Positions 24,477-35,351 are shown, counted from the first letter of the stretch. The stretch: 64,000 nucleotides of DNA from Diaphorobacter ruginosibacter (GCF_014395975.1 NZ_CP060714.1:1240001-1304000), one strand, 5' to 3'. Notes: generated from the letters alone by a model not told the origin. A program made the numbers and translations.

Positions 24477-25610
24477 ATGGATGTTCAGAAAATCACCCCC
24501 TTGCTGGGCGGCATGTCGCCGGCCCAGTTCATGCGCAAGCACTGGCACAGGAAGCCGCTGCTGGTGCGCCAGGCCATCCCCGGGTTCATGGCGCCGATTC
24601 CGCGCGCCGAGCTGTTCGAGCTGGCAGGGCAGGAGGGCGTCGAGTCCCGCCTGATCCAGCAGAAGAAGACCGGCTGGTCGCTCCAGCATGGACCCTTCCA
24701 GCGCCGCGCCTTGCCTTCGCTCGGCACGCCTGAATGGACGCTGCTGGTCCAGGGCGTTGACCTGCACCATGCCGCCGGCCGTGCGTTGCTGGACGAATTC
24801 CGTTTCGTTCCCGAGGCGCGCCTGGATGACCTGATGATCAGCTATGCGAGCGATGGCGGCGGGGTCGGTCCGCATTTCGACAGCTACGACGTATTCCTTC
24901 TGCAGGCGCATGGCAGGCGCCGCTGGCGCATCGGCCGCCAGCGCGATCCGTCGCTGGTCGAGGGTATGCCGGTGAAGATCCTCGCGAACTTCGAGCCCGA
25001 GGAGGAATACGTCCTGGAGCCGGGCGACATGCTGTACCTGCCCCCCCGCTGGGCGCACTACGGCATTGCCGAGGGCGAATGCATGACGTACTCGATCGGC
25101 TTTCGCTCCGCCCAGCGTGACGAGCTGGCACGCGAGACGCTGCTGCGCATCGCGGATGCGCTCGGCGAGTCGGAGGGTTCTCCGATCTACCGCGATCCCG
25201 GCCAGGAGGCCGTCGATGCGCCGGGCCAGGTGCCGCCCGCGCTGCAGGAGTTCGCCCGTGAGGGCGTGATGCGTGCGCTCGCTCAGGGGCAGGTGCTCGA
25301 GCGGGCCCTGGGCGAGGCGCTGACCGAGCCCAAGGGCAATGTCTGGTTCGATCCACCGGAGGACGAGCCGGACCTGACGCAGCTCGGCATCGAGCTCGAT
25401 CGCCGCAGCCGCATGATGTATGACGAGAAGCATGTGTACATCAATGGTGAAAGCTACCGGGCCTCGGGCCGCGATGCCGCGCTGATGCGCACGCTGGCCA
25501 ACGAGCGCAGGCTTTCCGCGCGCGAGCTTGCCAAGGCCAGCGATGAGGCTTTGTCCCTGCTGGAGTCCTGGTTCGATGACGGCTGGGTGCGCGCGTTGAC
25601 GCAGGGCTGA
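24477..25610 (+). CDS. Cupin (JmjC-type) ribosomal protein oxygenase, RoxA/YcfD-like
   Basis: This 377-residue Fe(II)/2-oxoglutarate oxygenase resembles E. coli YcfD/RoxA, which hydroxylates an arginine of ribosomal protein uL16. Visible features are the entry segment FMRKHWHRKPLLVRQA, the HxD iron-binding pair in GVGPHFDSYDVFLLQ, and the distal His in LYLPPRWAHYGIAEGE. A helical and winged-helix-like C-terminal region follows. The match is to the family; the exact target is inferred. The start is ATG 24477. It is divergent from the SlyD-like gene, with only 53 bases between, so their promoters overlap. Confidence 0.9.
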   Translation: MDVQKITPLLGGMSPAQFMRKHWHRKPLLVRQAIPGFMAPIPRAELFELAGQEGVESRLIQQKKTGWSLQHGPFQRRALPSLGTPEWTLLVQGVDLHHAAGRALLDEFRFVPEARLDDLMISYASDGGGVGPHFDSYDVFLLQAHGRRRWRIGRQRDPSLVEGMPVKILANFEPEEEYVLEPGDMLYLPPRWAHYGIAEGECMTYSIGFRSAQRDELARETLLRIADALGESEGSPIYRDPGQEAVDAPGQVPPALQEFAREGVMRALAQGQVLERALGEALTEPKGNVWFDPPEDEPDLTQLGIELDRRSRMMYDEKHVYINGESYRASGRDAALMRTLANERRLSARELAKASDEALSLLESWFDDGWVRALTQG

Positions 25611-25641
25611 GTCCCGACACAGCCGACGGAGGCCCTCCTGC

Positions 25642-26187
25642 ATGACCGACAACTGCGATACCGAGAGCGATGGAAGCTGCCCATTCCCGCAAGGACGCTT
25701 CGATGGGCCGGCAGAGTTCCAGCAGTGGATTCGGCTGGCGTTGCACGGTGCCGCGGAGCAGGGCCTCAGGGAATTGATCCTGTGCGACCGCGATTTCAGG
25801 GACTGGCCGCTCGGCGAGCGCGAAGTGCTGGAGGCGTTGAATGCCTGGGCTTCGGCAGGAGGTCCTTCGTCAGGGCGCAGCCCGCGAAAATGCATCGTGC
25901 TGGCGGGCAGCTTCGAGTTCCTGCGTGCCCGGCACCCTCGCTTCGTTCAGTGGCGCACCCGCTGGGATCATATTATCGAGTGCCGCCTGCTGGGCACCCG
26001 CAACGCATCGGACATCCCCAGCGCCATCTGGGCGCCGGGCTGGTGCCTGCAGCGGCTTGACGTGGAGCGCAGCCGGGGGACGGCCACCACCGATGCACGG
26101 CACGGACTGGTGCTGCACGAGCATCTGCGGGAATGGATTGCGAGCCGCAGCCGTCCGGGGTTCCCCGCGACGATATTGGGGTTGTGA
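25642..26187 (+). CDS. Unknown protein downstream of the ribosomal oxygenase gene
   Basis: I do not recognise a named family for this 181-residue protein. It has no signal or membrane segment. Its middle reads like a phospholipase-D-like or nucleotide-binding alpha-beta fold (ELILCDRDFRDWPLGERE then CIVLAGSFEFLRARHPRF), with many Trp and Arg residues (WRTRWDHIIECR). It starts 31 bases after the oxygenase gene with GGAGG upstream, so the two probably share a transcript. GC content matches its neighbours. Confidence 0.72.
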   Translation: MTDNCDTESDGSCPFPQGRFDGPAEFQQWIRLALHGAAEQGLRELILCDRDFRDWPLGEREVLEALNAWASAGGPSSGRSPRKCIVLAGSFEFLRARHPRFVQWRTRWDHIIECRLLGTRNASDIPSAIWAPGWCLQRLDVERSRGTATTDARHGLVLHEHLREWIASRSRPGFPATILGL

Positions 26188-26258
26188 CCAAAAAGTCACA
26201 GGAATGTAAACCTTCATGATTCACGTCGGGATAACCCTCTATTGCCCAAAATAATTCT

Positions 26259-26264
26259 TATAAT
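26259..26264 (+). promoter_or_regulatory. Candidate -10 box for the Ala-rich lipoprotein gene
   Basis: A perfect TATAAT lies in an AT-rich pocket (about 26240-26275) that stands out from the high-GC surroundings. No clear -35 is found at normal spacing; TTGCCC at 26242-26247 is only 11 bases away. If used, the message would have a leader of about 125 bases. Confidence 0.4.
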
Positions 26265-26396
26265 ATGTGGCTGTAATTCGCAAATCGTGGGGCTCAGTAT
26301 GGATTGGGTGCCCCATTCGGCCTTGTGCATTGCTTTGCAAGAGGTGGGCATAAGGGCTAATCAAATCTGATCTGACTGTCCAAATAGGAAATTGAA

Positions 26397-26720
26397 ATGA
26401 AGAACTCCATCGTTCTCGCCGCTCTGGTTGCTGCTGTTGCCCTGTCCGCTTGCGGCAAGAAGGAAGAAGCTGCTCCCGCTCCTGCGCCAGCTCCTGTTGA
26501 AGCCCCGGCTGCTGCTCCCGCTGCCGACCAGGCCGCTGCTGCTGCCAGCCAGGCTGCCGCCGCTGCGACCGAAGCCGCTTCCGCTGCTGTGGACGCCGCA
26601 TCCGCTGCTGCTTCCGCTACCGTCGACGCTGCTGCCAATGCCGCGAACAACGCCGCTGACGCTGCCAAGGCTGCCGCTGATGCCGCTGCCAACGCTGCTG
26701 CTTCCGCTGCCAACAAGTAA
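26397..26720 (+). CDS. Extremely alanine-rich small lipoprotein
   Basis: This 107-residue lipoprotein has a clear signal peptide (MKNSIVLAALVAAVALSACG, cysteine at residue 19). A charged KKEEAAP start and a Pro-Ala segment follow (about 23-43). The rest is a long helix of almost pure Ala with spaced Ser, Thr, Asp, Asn and Lys (for example AADAAKAAADAAANAAAS). The composition suggests a continuous alpha-helix or coiled coil in the periplasm, perhaps an Lpp-like spacer, but no family is recognised. A strong intrinsic terminator follows, and the gene seems to be monocistronic. Confidence 0.85.
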   Translation: MKNSIVLAALVAAVALSACGKKEEAAPAPAPAPVEAPAAAPAADQAAAAASQAAAAATEAASAAVDAASAAASATVDAAANAANNAADAAKAAADAAANAAASAANK

Positions 26721-26772
26721 TAATCACTCTTCTGCAGCGCGGGCCTGAAAGATGGCTTGTGCAACTGAGGGT

Positions 26773-26805
26773 AAAGGCTCCACCGAAAGGTTGGAGCCTT
26801 TTTGT
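26773..26805 (+). terminator. Intrinsic terminator after the Ala-rich lipoprotein gene
   Basis: AAAGGCTCCA (26773-26782) pairs with TGGAGCCTTT (26792-26801) and runs into a T-tract. The following bases to the MBL gene (26806-27032) hold no gene; only a small dyad, TCCATTT-CA-AAATGGA (26951-26966), was noticed. Confidence 0.9.
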
Positions 26806-27032
26806 TTTGGGTGCCACGCAATGCGCGAACGCGGTGAAATGCGTGACGCTATCCGCTGTTTATCTCGTTTGTGTCTCTTTGTTTTTTCAACAGCAAAATG
26901 AAAATCCTGTCCCGGAGCGTGGGGAATGATCAGGTAGCCGTCAGGGGAACTCCATTTCAAAATGGAATGGCGTGAAATGAGCGGTAAATCCTGCTGGACA
27001 AAAGTGGCATTAATCGAGTGGATTTGCTGGCG

Positions 27033-27815
27033 TCAGTTGCCGACCTGGACCCAGCATGAGCCGGATTTCTGCAACGCCACGTCGATGTCGGCTGCATCGC
27101 GTCCCAGGGCGGTGGCGAGTGCCTGTCGGGCCAGTTTGGGCAGGTTGTTCTCCTTGCTCAAATGCGCTGCCACCACGCGCTGAAGCCTGTCCCTGTCCAC
27201 GAACTGGAGCAGTTGCGCGGTCTGCTCATTGGCCAGATGGCCATGGTCACCGCCGATGCGCCGCTTGAGAAACGCGGGGTAGCGGCCATTGCGCAGCATC
27301 TCACTGTCGTGATTGGCTTCGATGAGCAACGCGTCGCAGTCCGCAATGTAGGGCGCGACCGCGAGACTGGCGTGTCCGAGGTCGGTGAGCAGCGCGATAT
27401 GCCGTGCCCCATCGCTCACGCGCAGGTGCAGCGGCTCCCGGGCGTCATGTGGCACGGCAAACGGCAGGACCTCCATGGCCCCCAGGTCGATGCTCTCGCC
27501 ATGTGCCGTGATGCGCAGAAGGCCATGAAGATCGGGCTCACCGATCGCCTCATAGGTTCCGCGGCTCATCCAGACGGGAATGCCGTGGCGTAACGCGAGC
27601 GTCGCCATGCAGCCGACATGGTCGGAGTGTTCATGCGTGATGAAGATGCCATCGATCTGCTGTATCCCGAGGCCCGCTTCGCCCAGGCGCTCGGCGGTGA
27701 TGCGGATTCCGAGGCCGCAATCCACCAGCAGTCTCCTGGTGGAGTGGCCGCTGCGGCCTTCGACGATGGTGGAGTTGCCCGAGCTGCCACTGCCCAGGCT
27801 CTTGAAGCGAAGCAT
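27033..27815 (-). CDS. MBL-fold metallohydrolase, YycJ/WalJ-like
   Basis: This 260-residue metallo-beta-lactamase-fold hydrolase has the opening MLRFKSLGSGSSGNSTIVE that typifies the YycJ/WalJ group. It carries the metal motif HEHSDHVG (in DGIFITHEHSDHVGCM), downstream Asp and His in LTDLGHAS and ANHDSEMLR, and GDHGHLANEQ. Related proteins act as 5'-3' exonucleases or phosphodiesterases; the substrate here is unproven. It follows bamC on the minus strand, but a terminator separates them, so it needs its own promoter or readthrough. Confidence 0.9.
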   Translation of the reverse strand: MLRFKSLGSGSSGNSTIVEGRSGHSTRRLLVDCGLGIRITAERLGEAGLGIQQIDGIFITHEHSDHVGCMATLALRHGIPVWMSRGTYEAIGEPDLHGLLRITAHGESIDLGAMEVLPFAVPHDAREPLHLRVSDGARHIALLTDLGHASLAVAPYIADCDALLIEANHDSEMLRNGRYPAFLKRRIGGDHGHLANEQTAQLLQFVDRDRLQRVVAAHLSKENNLPKLARQALATALGRDAADIDVALQKSGSCWVQVGN

Positions 27816-27850
27816 GCGCTATGTACCGCGGTAGAGGCCCTGTCTGATCG

Positions 27851-27895
27851 AAAAAGAAAAATGCGCCTTGTCCACGGACATGGACAAAGGCGCAT
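27851..27895 (-). terminator. Intrinsic terminator of the dapA-bamC transcript
   Basis: Read on the minus strand, ATGCGCCTTTGTCCA pairs with TGGACAAGGCGCAT with one bulged base, followed by TTTTTCTTTTTC. It lies just after bamC and before the MBL gene. Confidence 0.88.
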
Positions 27896-27943
27896 GGTGG
27901 AGTGTACATCGGTGCCGGATCGGGCACCGATGTCCTCACGTGC

Positions 27944-29038
27944 TTACTTCATGTCGTCGGCCAGCACGCGCAGGATGCGCTCGGCATTGGCCGAGGTTTC
28001 CGGTGCGCCGGCGGCATTCAGGACCGTCACCACGCTCTGCGATGCTTCGCTGCGGACGACGACGCGGTACTTGAGCGGCGGAACGGCATCCGGTGCACCC
28101 TTGAACAGCTTGCTGAAGAAGCCTTGTTCCTTCTTGTTCGGATCGGGTGCGACATAGCGCACGTAGTACACGCCTTCCGCACGGTTGCGATCCTCGACCG
28201 TGAAGCCGGTGCGGTCCAGCGACAGGCCGACGCGGCGCCATGCACGATCGAAACCTTCGTCGAGCTGGATAACGGGCACGCCGTTCGCGTTGGTCACCTT
28301 GACCGATGGTGCGAGCGGGGTGGTCTGCGCAGCAGCTGCGGCGGCCTTCGACTGGGCTTCACTCACGCCGAGCTTGACCATCATGCGGCGCAGGAATTCG
28401 GCCTCAAGCTCCGGGTCGACCGGGCGCGGCTGCCACATCGTGGCGTCCTTCTGCTGGTTGCTGTAGACCTCGATCATGCCTCGATGGCTCACGTAGATGT
28501 TGGTGCCGCCCTTGGGGTTGCGCTCCAGGCGTGTGCGGAACTTGTCGCGTTCGCCCGTGGAGTACAGGCCGTCGAACAGCTTGCCGATAGTCGAGCGGAT
28601 CATGTCCTGCGGGATCTTGGCGCGGTTCTCGGCCCAGTCGGTTTCCAGAATGCCGAGCTCGGAATTTTCCTGGGTGAAGACGAAGCCGTTCTCGAGCCAG
28701 AAGTCACGCACCGGTTCCCAGAGCTTGTCTGCCGGGCGGTCGATCACGAGCCAGCGCTGGTTTCCGTCGCGCTCGATGTGTACGTCGCCGATCGTGGAGG
28801 GTGCCGTGTTGGGACCTGTGGGCTTCTGTGCCTGGCCCGCCTCGTAGGCTTGCGCGGAGACAGCGCCGCCGGGCACGGTGTAGCGGGTGTCGCGCGAGAG
28901 CTGTGTCAGGTCGGGCGGCACCTCGAGTGTCGCGCCCTTCTTGGCGCTCTTATAGTCGATCTTGTCGCTCTCCAGCACGGAGCAGGCGGACAAAGCCAAA
29001 GCCAGGCCCAGCAGGCCGAGTCGTGTCGTAGCGTTCAC
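27944..29038 (-). CDS. bamC: Outer-membrane assembly lipoprotein BamC
   Basis: BamC is a lipoprotein subunit of the BAM complex that inserts beta-barrel proteins into the outer membrane. The 364-residue sequence has a signal peptide with lipobox ALSAC (cysteine near residue 19), then the family's unstructured segment (KIDYKSAKKGATLEVPPDL). Two helix-grip domains follow (about residues 95-215 and 250-362). The start is GTG 29038, preceded by GAGGA; no ATG fits better. It directly follows dapA, the common order in proteobacteria. Confidence 0.95.
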   Translation of the reverse strand: MNATTRLGLLGLALALSACSVLESDKIDYKSAKKGATLEVPPDLTQLSRDTRYTVPGGAVSAQAYEAGQAQKPTGPNTAPSTIGDVHIERDGNQRWLVIDRPADKLWEPVRDFWLENGFVFTQENSELGILETDWAENRAKIPQDMIRSTIGKLFDGLYSTGERDKFRTRLERNPKGGTNIYVSHRGMIEVYSNQQKDATMWQPRPVDPELEAEFLRRMMVKLGVSEAQSKAAAAAAQTTPLAPSVKVTNANGVPVIQLDEGFDRAWRRVGLSLDRTGFTVEDRNRAEGVYYVRYVAPDPNKKEQGFFSKLFKGAPDAVPPLKYRVVVRSEASQSVVTVLNAAGAPETSANAERILRVLADDMK

Positions 29039-29110
29039 GCGAAATTCCTCATTGATTTGGGAGTGCCGTTGGGAGCGGTATCAGGCCGGTCGCAGGGGCG
29101 GTCGCCGGCC

Positions 29111-30010
29111 TCAGCCGAGCAGGCCCGCCGCACGCAGGGCAGCCTCCACCACCGCTTCGTTGCCCTGGCTCATGGTCGTCATCGGCAGGCGCAGCGTGCC
29201 GCCGCACAGGCCCATGCGCTCCATGGCCCACTTCACGGGGATGGGGTTGGCTTCCACGAAAAGGTTCTTGTGCACCGGCAGAAGCCTGAACTGGATCTCC
29301 ATGGCCTTGCGGACATCGCCTGCGATCGCAGCCTTGCACAGCTCGGCCATCAGACGTGGTGCCACGTTGGCTGTCACGCTGATGTTGCCCTGTCCACCGC
29401 AGAGCATGAGCGCCACGGCGGTCGGGTCGTCACCGGAGTAGACGGAGAAATGTGCGGGCTTTTCACGGATCAGCCACTGCGCGCGCTCGATGTTGCCGGT
29501 GGCTTCCTTGATGCCGACGATGCCGGGCACCTGGGCCAGGCGCATCACGGTTTCATGGTGCATGTCGGCCACCGAGCGGCCGGGCACGTTGTACAGGTAC
29601 ATCGGCAGGTCGCCCACGGTCTCGGCGATGGTCTTGAAGTGCTGGTACTGGCCTTCTTGCGTCGGCTTGTTGTAGTAGGGCACGACCTGCAGCTGGCTGT
29701 CGGCACCCACGCTCTTGGCGAACTTGGCAAGCTCGATCGCCTCCGCGGTGGAGTTGGCGCCGCAGCCGGCCATCACGGGGACGCGGCCGGCGGCTTGCTC
29801 GACGGACACGCGGATGATCTCGCAGTGCTCTTCCACATTCACTGTGGGGGACTCGCCGGTGGTACCGACGACGCCAAGGCAGGCCGTGCCTTCGGCGATG
29901 TGCCAGTCGATCAGTTTGCGCAGGGTGGGGTAGTCCACACTGCCGTCCTTGTGCATGGGAGTGACCAGGGCAACGATGCTGCCGGTCAGGGGAGCGCTGG
30001 GAGAAGTCAT
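29111..30010 (-). CDS. dapA: 4-hydroxy-tetrahydrodipicolinate synthase
   Basis: DapA condenses pyruvate with aspartate semialdehyde, the first committed step to diaminopimelate and lysine. The 299-residue protein shows the substrate loop GVVGTTGESPTV, the active Tyr region in MYLYNVPGRSV, and the Schiff-base lysine in IVGIKEATGNIERA. A typical C-terminal helical domain follows. The start is the ATG at 30010. It lies in a same-strand row of MFS transporter, small membrane protein, methyltransferase, dapA and bamC; its 30-base distance from the methyltransferase suggests one transcript. Confidence 0.97.
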   Translation of the reverse strand: MTSPSAPLTGSIVALVTPMHKDGSVDYPTLRKLIDWHIAEGTACLGVVGTTGESPTVNVEEHCEIIRVSVEQAAGRVPVMAGCGANSTAEAIELAKFAKSVGADSQLQVVPYYNKPTQEGQYQHFKTIAETVGDLPMYLYNVPGRSVADMHHETVMRLAQVPGIVGIKEATGNIERAQWLIREKPAHFSVYSGDDPTAVALMLCGGQGNISVTANVAPRLMAELCKAAIAGDVRKAMEIQFRLLPVHKNLFVEANPIPVKWAMERMGLCGGTLRLPMTTMSQGNEAVVEAALRAAGLLG

Positions 30011-30040
30011 GTCCGTGTCTTTATACGGGAAAGAAGCATT

Positions 30041-30631
30041 CTAACTAGTCAGAGTGTGGCCCAGGGAGGCCCTGAACAACTCTGCCGCGGAATCGGGTTC
30101 GCGTCGGGCCACGATGCGTTGAACGAATCGCTCGGGATCGTCCAGGAATCCGTCCTCGTAGGCAATGACGCGCAAGTCCTTGCAGACCTGCAGCAACTCG
30201 CCGGGCTGGAGCAGGAATTCCGCGCGGGCGGGTCTTCCGACCGTTTCGTTGCCGCTTGCGAAGGTTTCATGGATCAGCACGCCGCCCGGCGCAAGGCTGT
30301 CCAGGATGACCGGAAAAATCGGTCTCCAGAGGTAATTGGTGACAACAACTGCTGCAAACTGCCGCCCCGGCAGGGGCCAGGGGCCGTTCTCGATGTCCGC
30401 CTCGAGGACCGCGCCGAAGCGGCCCGCAGAGGCCAGCACCTCGGGTGAGCGGTCGACGCCGGTCACCTGGTGGCCGCGCGATGCGAGCCACTGCATGTGT
30501 CGCCCCGAGCCGCAGGCCACGTCCAGCACGTCCGCACCCGGGGCAATCAGGTGCGACCAGCGCTTCACCCATGCGGAGGGAGAATGCAGCGGGGCATGTT
30601 CGGTGGCGTGGCTGGCGTTGGGGAGGGTCAT
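30041..30631 (-). CDS. Class I SAM-dependent methyltransferase, TehB-like
   Basis: This roughly 196-residue protein has a Rossmann-type methyltransferase core. Motif I is ADVLDVACGSGRHMQWL, motif II is QVTGVDRSPEVL, and motif IV lies around FAAVVVTNYLWRPIFP. It resembles TehB-type and other small-molecule methyltransferases, but the substrate cannot be assigned. I chose ATG 30631 (MTLPNASHATEH); the frame begins 11 codons earlier. It sits immediately before dapA. Confidence 0.85.
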   Translation of the reverse strand: MTLPNASHATEHAPLHSPSAWVKRWSHLIAPGADVLDVACGSGRHMQWLASRGHQVTGVDRSPEVLASAGRFGAVLEADIENGPWPLPGRQFAAVVVTNYLWRPIFPVILDSLAPGGVLIHETFASGNETVGRPARAEFLLQPGELLQVCKDLRVIAYEDGFLDDPERFVQRIVARREPDSAAELFRASLGHTLTS

Positions 30632-30737
30632 CTCGATGCGGTGCGGCCTTTCGGGGCCGGGCAAGGTGGTGCCGTGGAGAGGCTGTGGTGAAGTGGGCGA
30701 TTATTCATCAACTCGCCAGGCCGGCAATGGGTTGACT

Positions 30738-30959
30738 TCAGAAGCACGCCCACAACTGGTCGGCCAGCGTCACCAGGAAATCGGGCTGGGCATAGAGCGA
30801 GAAGACGCCCAGCAGCACGGCGGCGATGGCGACGGTCATGGCGATGGCCGCCGCCAGCCGGACACCCGTCCGCCTGCCTGCCGATGGGCTTTCCCCTGCA
30901 TCGGGGCGTCGGCCCGAGCCGGGTCCGGCATGGGTTGAGGTGCTGGCAGGTGTCGACAT
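30738..30959 (-). CDS. Small single-pass membrane protein, unknown
   Basis: This 73-residue protein has a hydrophilic Ser/Pro/Gly-rich N-terminus (about 30 residues), one strong membrane helix (GVRLAAAIAMTVAIAAVLLG, about 32-51) and a short aromatic tail (SLYAQPDFLVTLADQLWACF). No family is recognised. It lies between the MFS transporter gene (33 bases upstream) and the methyltransferase gene on the same strand. Its ribosome binding site is weak, so its translation is less certain than that of its neighbours. Confidence 0.6.
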   Translation of the reverse strand: MSTPASTSTHAGPGSGRRPDAGESPSAGRRTGVRLAAAIAMTVAIAAVLLGVFSLYAQPDFLVTLADQLWACF

Positions 30960-30992
30960 GGTGATGGTGTCCCAACGAGGAGTACGGGTGCG

Positions 30993-32213
30993 CTATGCGG
31001 CCTGTGGGGCTGCAGGGCGGACAATCGCATTTTCGCGCACGGGAAGATTCACCAATCCCGCGAAGACGCCAAGGGCAATCGACAGATACCAGACGACGTC
31101 ATAGCTGCCCGTCCGGTCGTACAGGTAACCGCCGAGCCACACGCCCAGGAAACTGCCGATCTGGTGGCTGAAGAAAATGAAGCCGCTGAGCATCGACATG
31201 TGCTGCACGCCGAAGATCTGCGCGACCACCGCATTGGTGGGCGGCACGGTGGACAGCCACAGCGCGCCGATCACGGCAGAGAACACATAGACCGACAGGG
31301 GCGACAGCGGCACCAGCAGGAAGACGGCAATGACGACGGCCCGCGCGAAGTAGATGAAGGCCAGGATATGGCGCTTGGCCATGCGCTGGCCCAGCGTGCC
31401 GGCGATATAGGTGCCGAACACGTTGAACAGGCCGATCAACGCGAGCGCGTAGCTGGCCACCTGCGGGGACAGGCCATGGTCCTTCAGGTAGCTTGGCATG
31501 TGCACGCCGATGAACACCACCTGGAAGCCGCAGACGAAATAGCCGGCGGTAAGCAGCAGGAAGCTCGGATAGCGGATAGCCTCCTTGAAGGCCGCGCCCG
31601 CGCTCTGCGTGCGCTTGACCTGGGCCGAGCCCTGGAAACCTGGCTCGCGCAGGCCGAAGGCGAGCGGAATGATCAGCAGCACGGCAATCGACAGCACCAG
31701 CAGCGCCGTCTTCCAGCCCAGTTGCAGGATGAGCTGGCCTTCGACCGGAACCATCAGGAACTGTCCGAACGAGCCGGCGGCGGCCGCCACGCCCATGGCC
31801 CAGGAGCGCTTGTCCGCGGCGATCTGCCGGCCGAGGACGCCATAGATCACGGCATAGGTGGTGCCGGCCTGCGCCGCGCCGATCAGCACGCCGGTGGTCA
31901 GCGCGAACAATCCCGGGGTCGGCGACAAGGCCATTCCGGCCAGCCCCAGCGCGTAGAGGACCGCGCCGCCGATGAGCACCTTGAACGCGCCGAGACGGTC
32001 GGCGGCAATGCCTCCTAAAATGCCGAACAGACCCCAGGCCAGATTCTGAATGGCCAGGGCAAAGGCGAACGTCTCCCGAGTCCAGCCCATCTCCTGCGTG
32101 ATCGGTTGCAGCCACATGCCGAAGCCGTGGCGAATGCCCATCGACAGCGTGACCACGGCAGCACCGCAGGCGAGCACCTGTGCCATGGGCAATTTTTTTG
32201 GATCGTTTTGCAT
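30993..32213 (-). CDS. Major facilitator superfamily transporter
   Basis: This roughly 406-residue inner-membrane transporter has twelve hydrophobic segments and a cytoplasmic central loop (about residues 190-215). The opening LACGAAVVTLSMGIRHGFGM and ITQEMGWTRETFAFALAI resemble the OFA/oxalate-formate-like branch of MFS. The loop-2 motif appears as GGIAADRLGAFKVLIGG. The substrate cannot be given. I set the start at ATG 32213 (MQNDPKKLPMAQ); the frame runs on to 32354 without membrane-protein character and into the parE side. It is divergent from parE, about 110 bases apart. Confidence 0.9.
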   Translation of the reverse strand: MQNDPKKLPMAQVLACGAAVVTLSMGIRHGFGMWLQPITQEMGWTRETFAFALAIQNLAWGLFGILGGIAADRLGAFKVLIGGAVLYALGLAGMALSPTPGLFALTTGVLIGAAQAGTTYAVIYGVLGRQIAADKRSWAMGVAAAAGSFGQFLMVPVEGQLILQLGWKTALLVLSIAVLLIIPLAFGLREPGFQGSAQVKRTQSAGAAFKEAIRYPSFLLLTAGYFVCGFQVVFIGVHMPSYLKDHGLSPQVASYALALIGLFNVFGTYIAGTLGQRMAKRHILAFIYFARAVVIAVFLLVPLSPLSVYVFSAVIGALWLSTVPPTNAVVAQIFGVQHMSMLSGFIFFSHQIGSFLGVWLGGYLYDRTGSYDVVWYLSIALGVFAGLVNLPVRENAIVRPAAPQAA

Positions 32214-32323
32214 TTGCACAAATGTAGCCAAAACACGGTGTTCCCGCAGGCGCCGGGTTGAGCCCCGCGCGGTGGGGAAAAGACATAAGCCTGTTTTTAT
32301 ATCCAGTATTACAATGCGCCGCC

Positions 32324-34309
<1,986 letters not shown>

Positions 34310-34310
34310 C

Positions 34311-35351
34311 ATGAACGGGCCCTCGCGTCACCTCGGATTCCCGACGCCCGGACAGGCTCCGGCGTTGCGTCCGCTCTTGCGTGCGGGAGCGGGCGGGAGT
34401 GCGGGTGGCCGCAGCGGCCTGGCCGGGCGCCTGCTGAGGTTGCCCCTGCTTGCCGCGGTGCTGTGCCTCGCGCAGCAGGCGGCGCACGCCGATCTGTGGG
34501 CCTATGTCGATTCGCGCGGAGTCACGCATTTCGCCGCGGAGCAGATCGATGCCAACTACACCCTGTTCTTCCGTGGCGACCAGTTCGATTCCACGCGCGA
34601 TGCCAGGACGGAGGACGCGGGCTCGGACCATACGGACTATTCGCTTGCGGAAGCAGGAAGCGCCAGCGTGCGCAAGCTGGCATTCATCGACATCTCGCCG
34701 GGCTACAAGAGCGTGCGCACACAGATTCGCGGTGCGGCGCAGTCGTCGGGTCTCGAATATGAGCTGCTCAAGGCCGTCATCGCCACCGAGTCGGGCTTCG
34801 ACCGGATGGCGGTTTCGCCGCGCGGTGCGGTCGGCCTGATGCAGCTGATGCCCGCCACCGCCAGCCGCTTCGGCGTGGCTGCCGACAAGAAGCGCAGCGT
34901 GGCGCAGAAGCTCGAAGACCCGGCCACGAACCTCAACGCCGGGGCCAGCTACCTGCGTTATCTGCTCAAGCTTTTCGACGGCCGCAAGGACCTTGCCCTG
35001 GCGGCCTACAACGCGGGCGAAGGCGCCGTGCAGCGCGCCGGCAACCGGATTCCCGCGTACCGCGAAACCCAGAATTACGTGAAGAGCGTGCTGGGCCTGT
35101 ATGCCATGCTCAAGCCGCCGGAGCCGGTGCGCGCGCATCGTGCCCACCAGGCGCAGCAGGGCGTCGTCCCCGGCCGTATCCGCATGGAGATCCCTGCGGG
35201 CACGGCGGAGGAGGCCTCCTCTGCTCCCTCTTCTTCCTCATCCTCTTCTTCACCCACCACTTTCTCATCCCCTCTTGGCGCCGCCGGCTCGAACAGCGTT
35301 GTTCGAGTCGCCTCGCGCGCCACATGGCAAGACTTGTCTGCGAACGAATGA
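34311..35351 (+). CDS. Lytic transglycosylase with DUF4124-like domain
   Basis: This roughly 346-residue envelope enzyme cleaves peptidoglycan to give anhydromuropeptides. After a basic N-terminus and signal helix (LPLLAAVLCLAQQAAHA) comes a DUF4124-like region (DLWAYVDSRGVTHFAAEQ). A SLT domain follows with catalytic Glu in AVIATESGFDRMA, then GAVGLMQLMPATASRFGV and LALAAYNAGEGAV. The C-terminus is a Ser-run linker encoded by a pyrimidine-rich tract (about 35213-35278). It lies between parE and parC, abutting the first and overlapping the second by four bases, an order seen in related Burkholderiales. Confidence 0.92.
   Translation: MNGPSRHLGFPTPGQAPALRPLLRAGAGGSAGGRSGLAGRLLRLPLLAAVLCLAQQAAHADLWAYVDSRGVTHFAAEQIDANYTLFFRGDQFDSTRDARTEDAGSDHTDYSLAEAGSASVRKLAFIDISPGYKSVRTQIRGAAQSSGLEYELLKAVIATESGFDRMAVSPRGAVGLMQLMPATASRFGVAADKKRSVAQKLEDPATNLNAGASYLRYLLKLFDGRKDLALAAYNAGEGAVQRAGNRIPAYRETQNYVKSVLGLYAMLKPPEPVRAHRAHQAQQGVVPGRIRMEIPAGTAEEASSAPSSSSSSSSPTTFSSPLGAAGSNSVVRVASRATWQDLSANE

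Noticed and set aside
27902..30448. 848-residue plus-strand open frame
   Set aside because: Antisense of bamC, dapA and the methyltransferase gene, all of which have clear family motifs.
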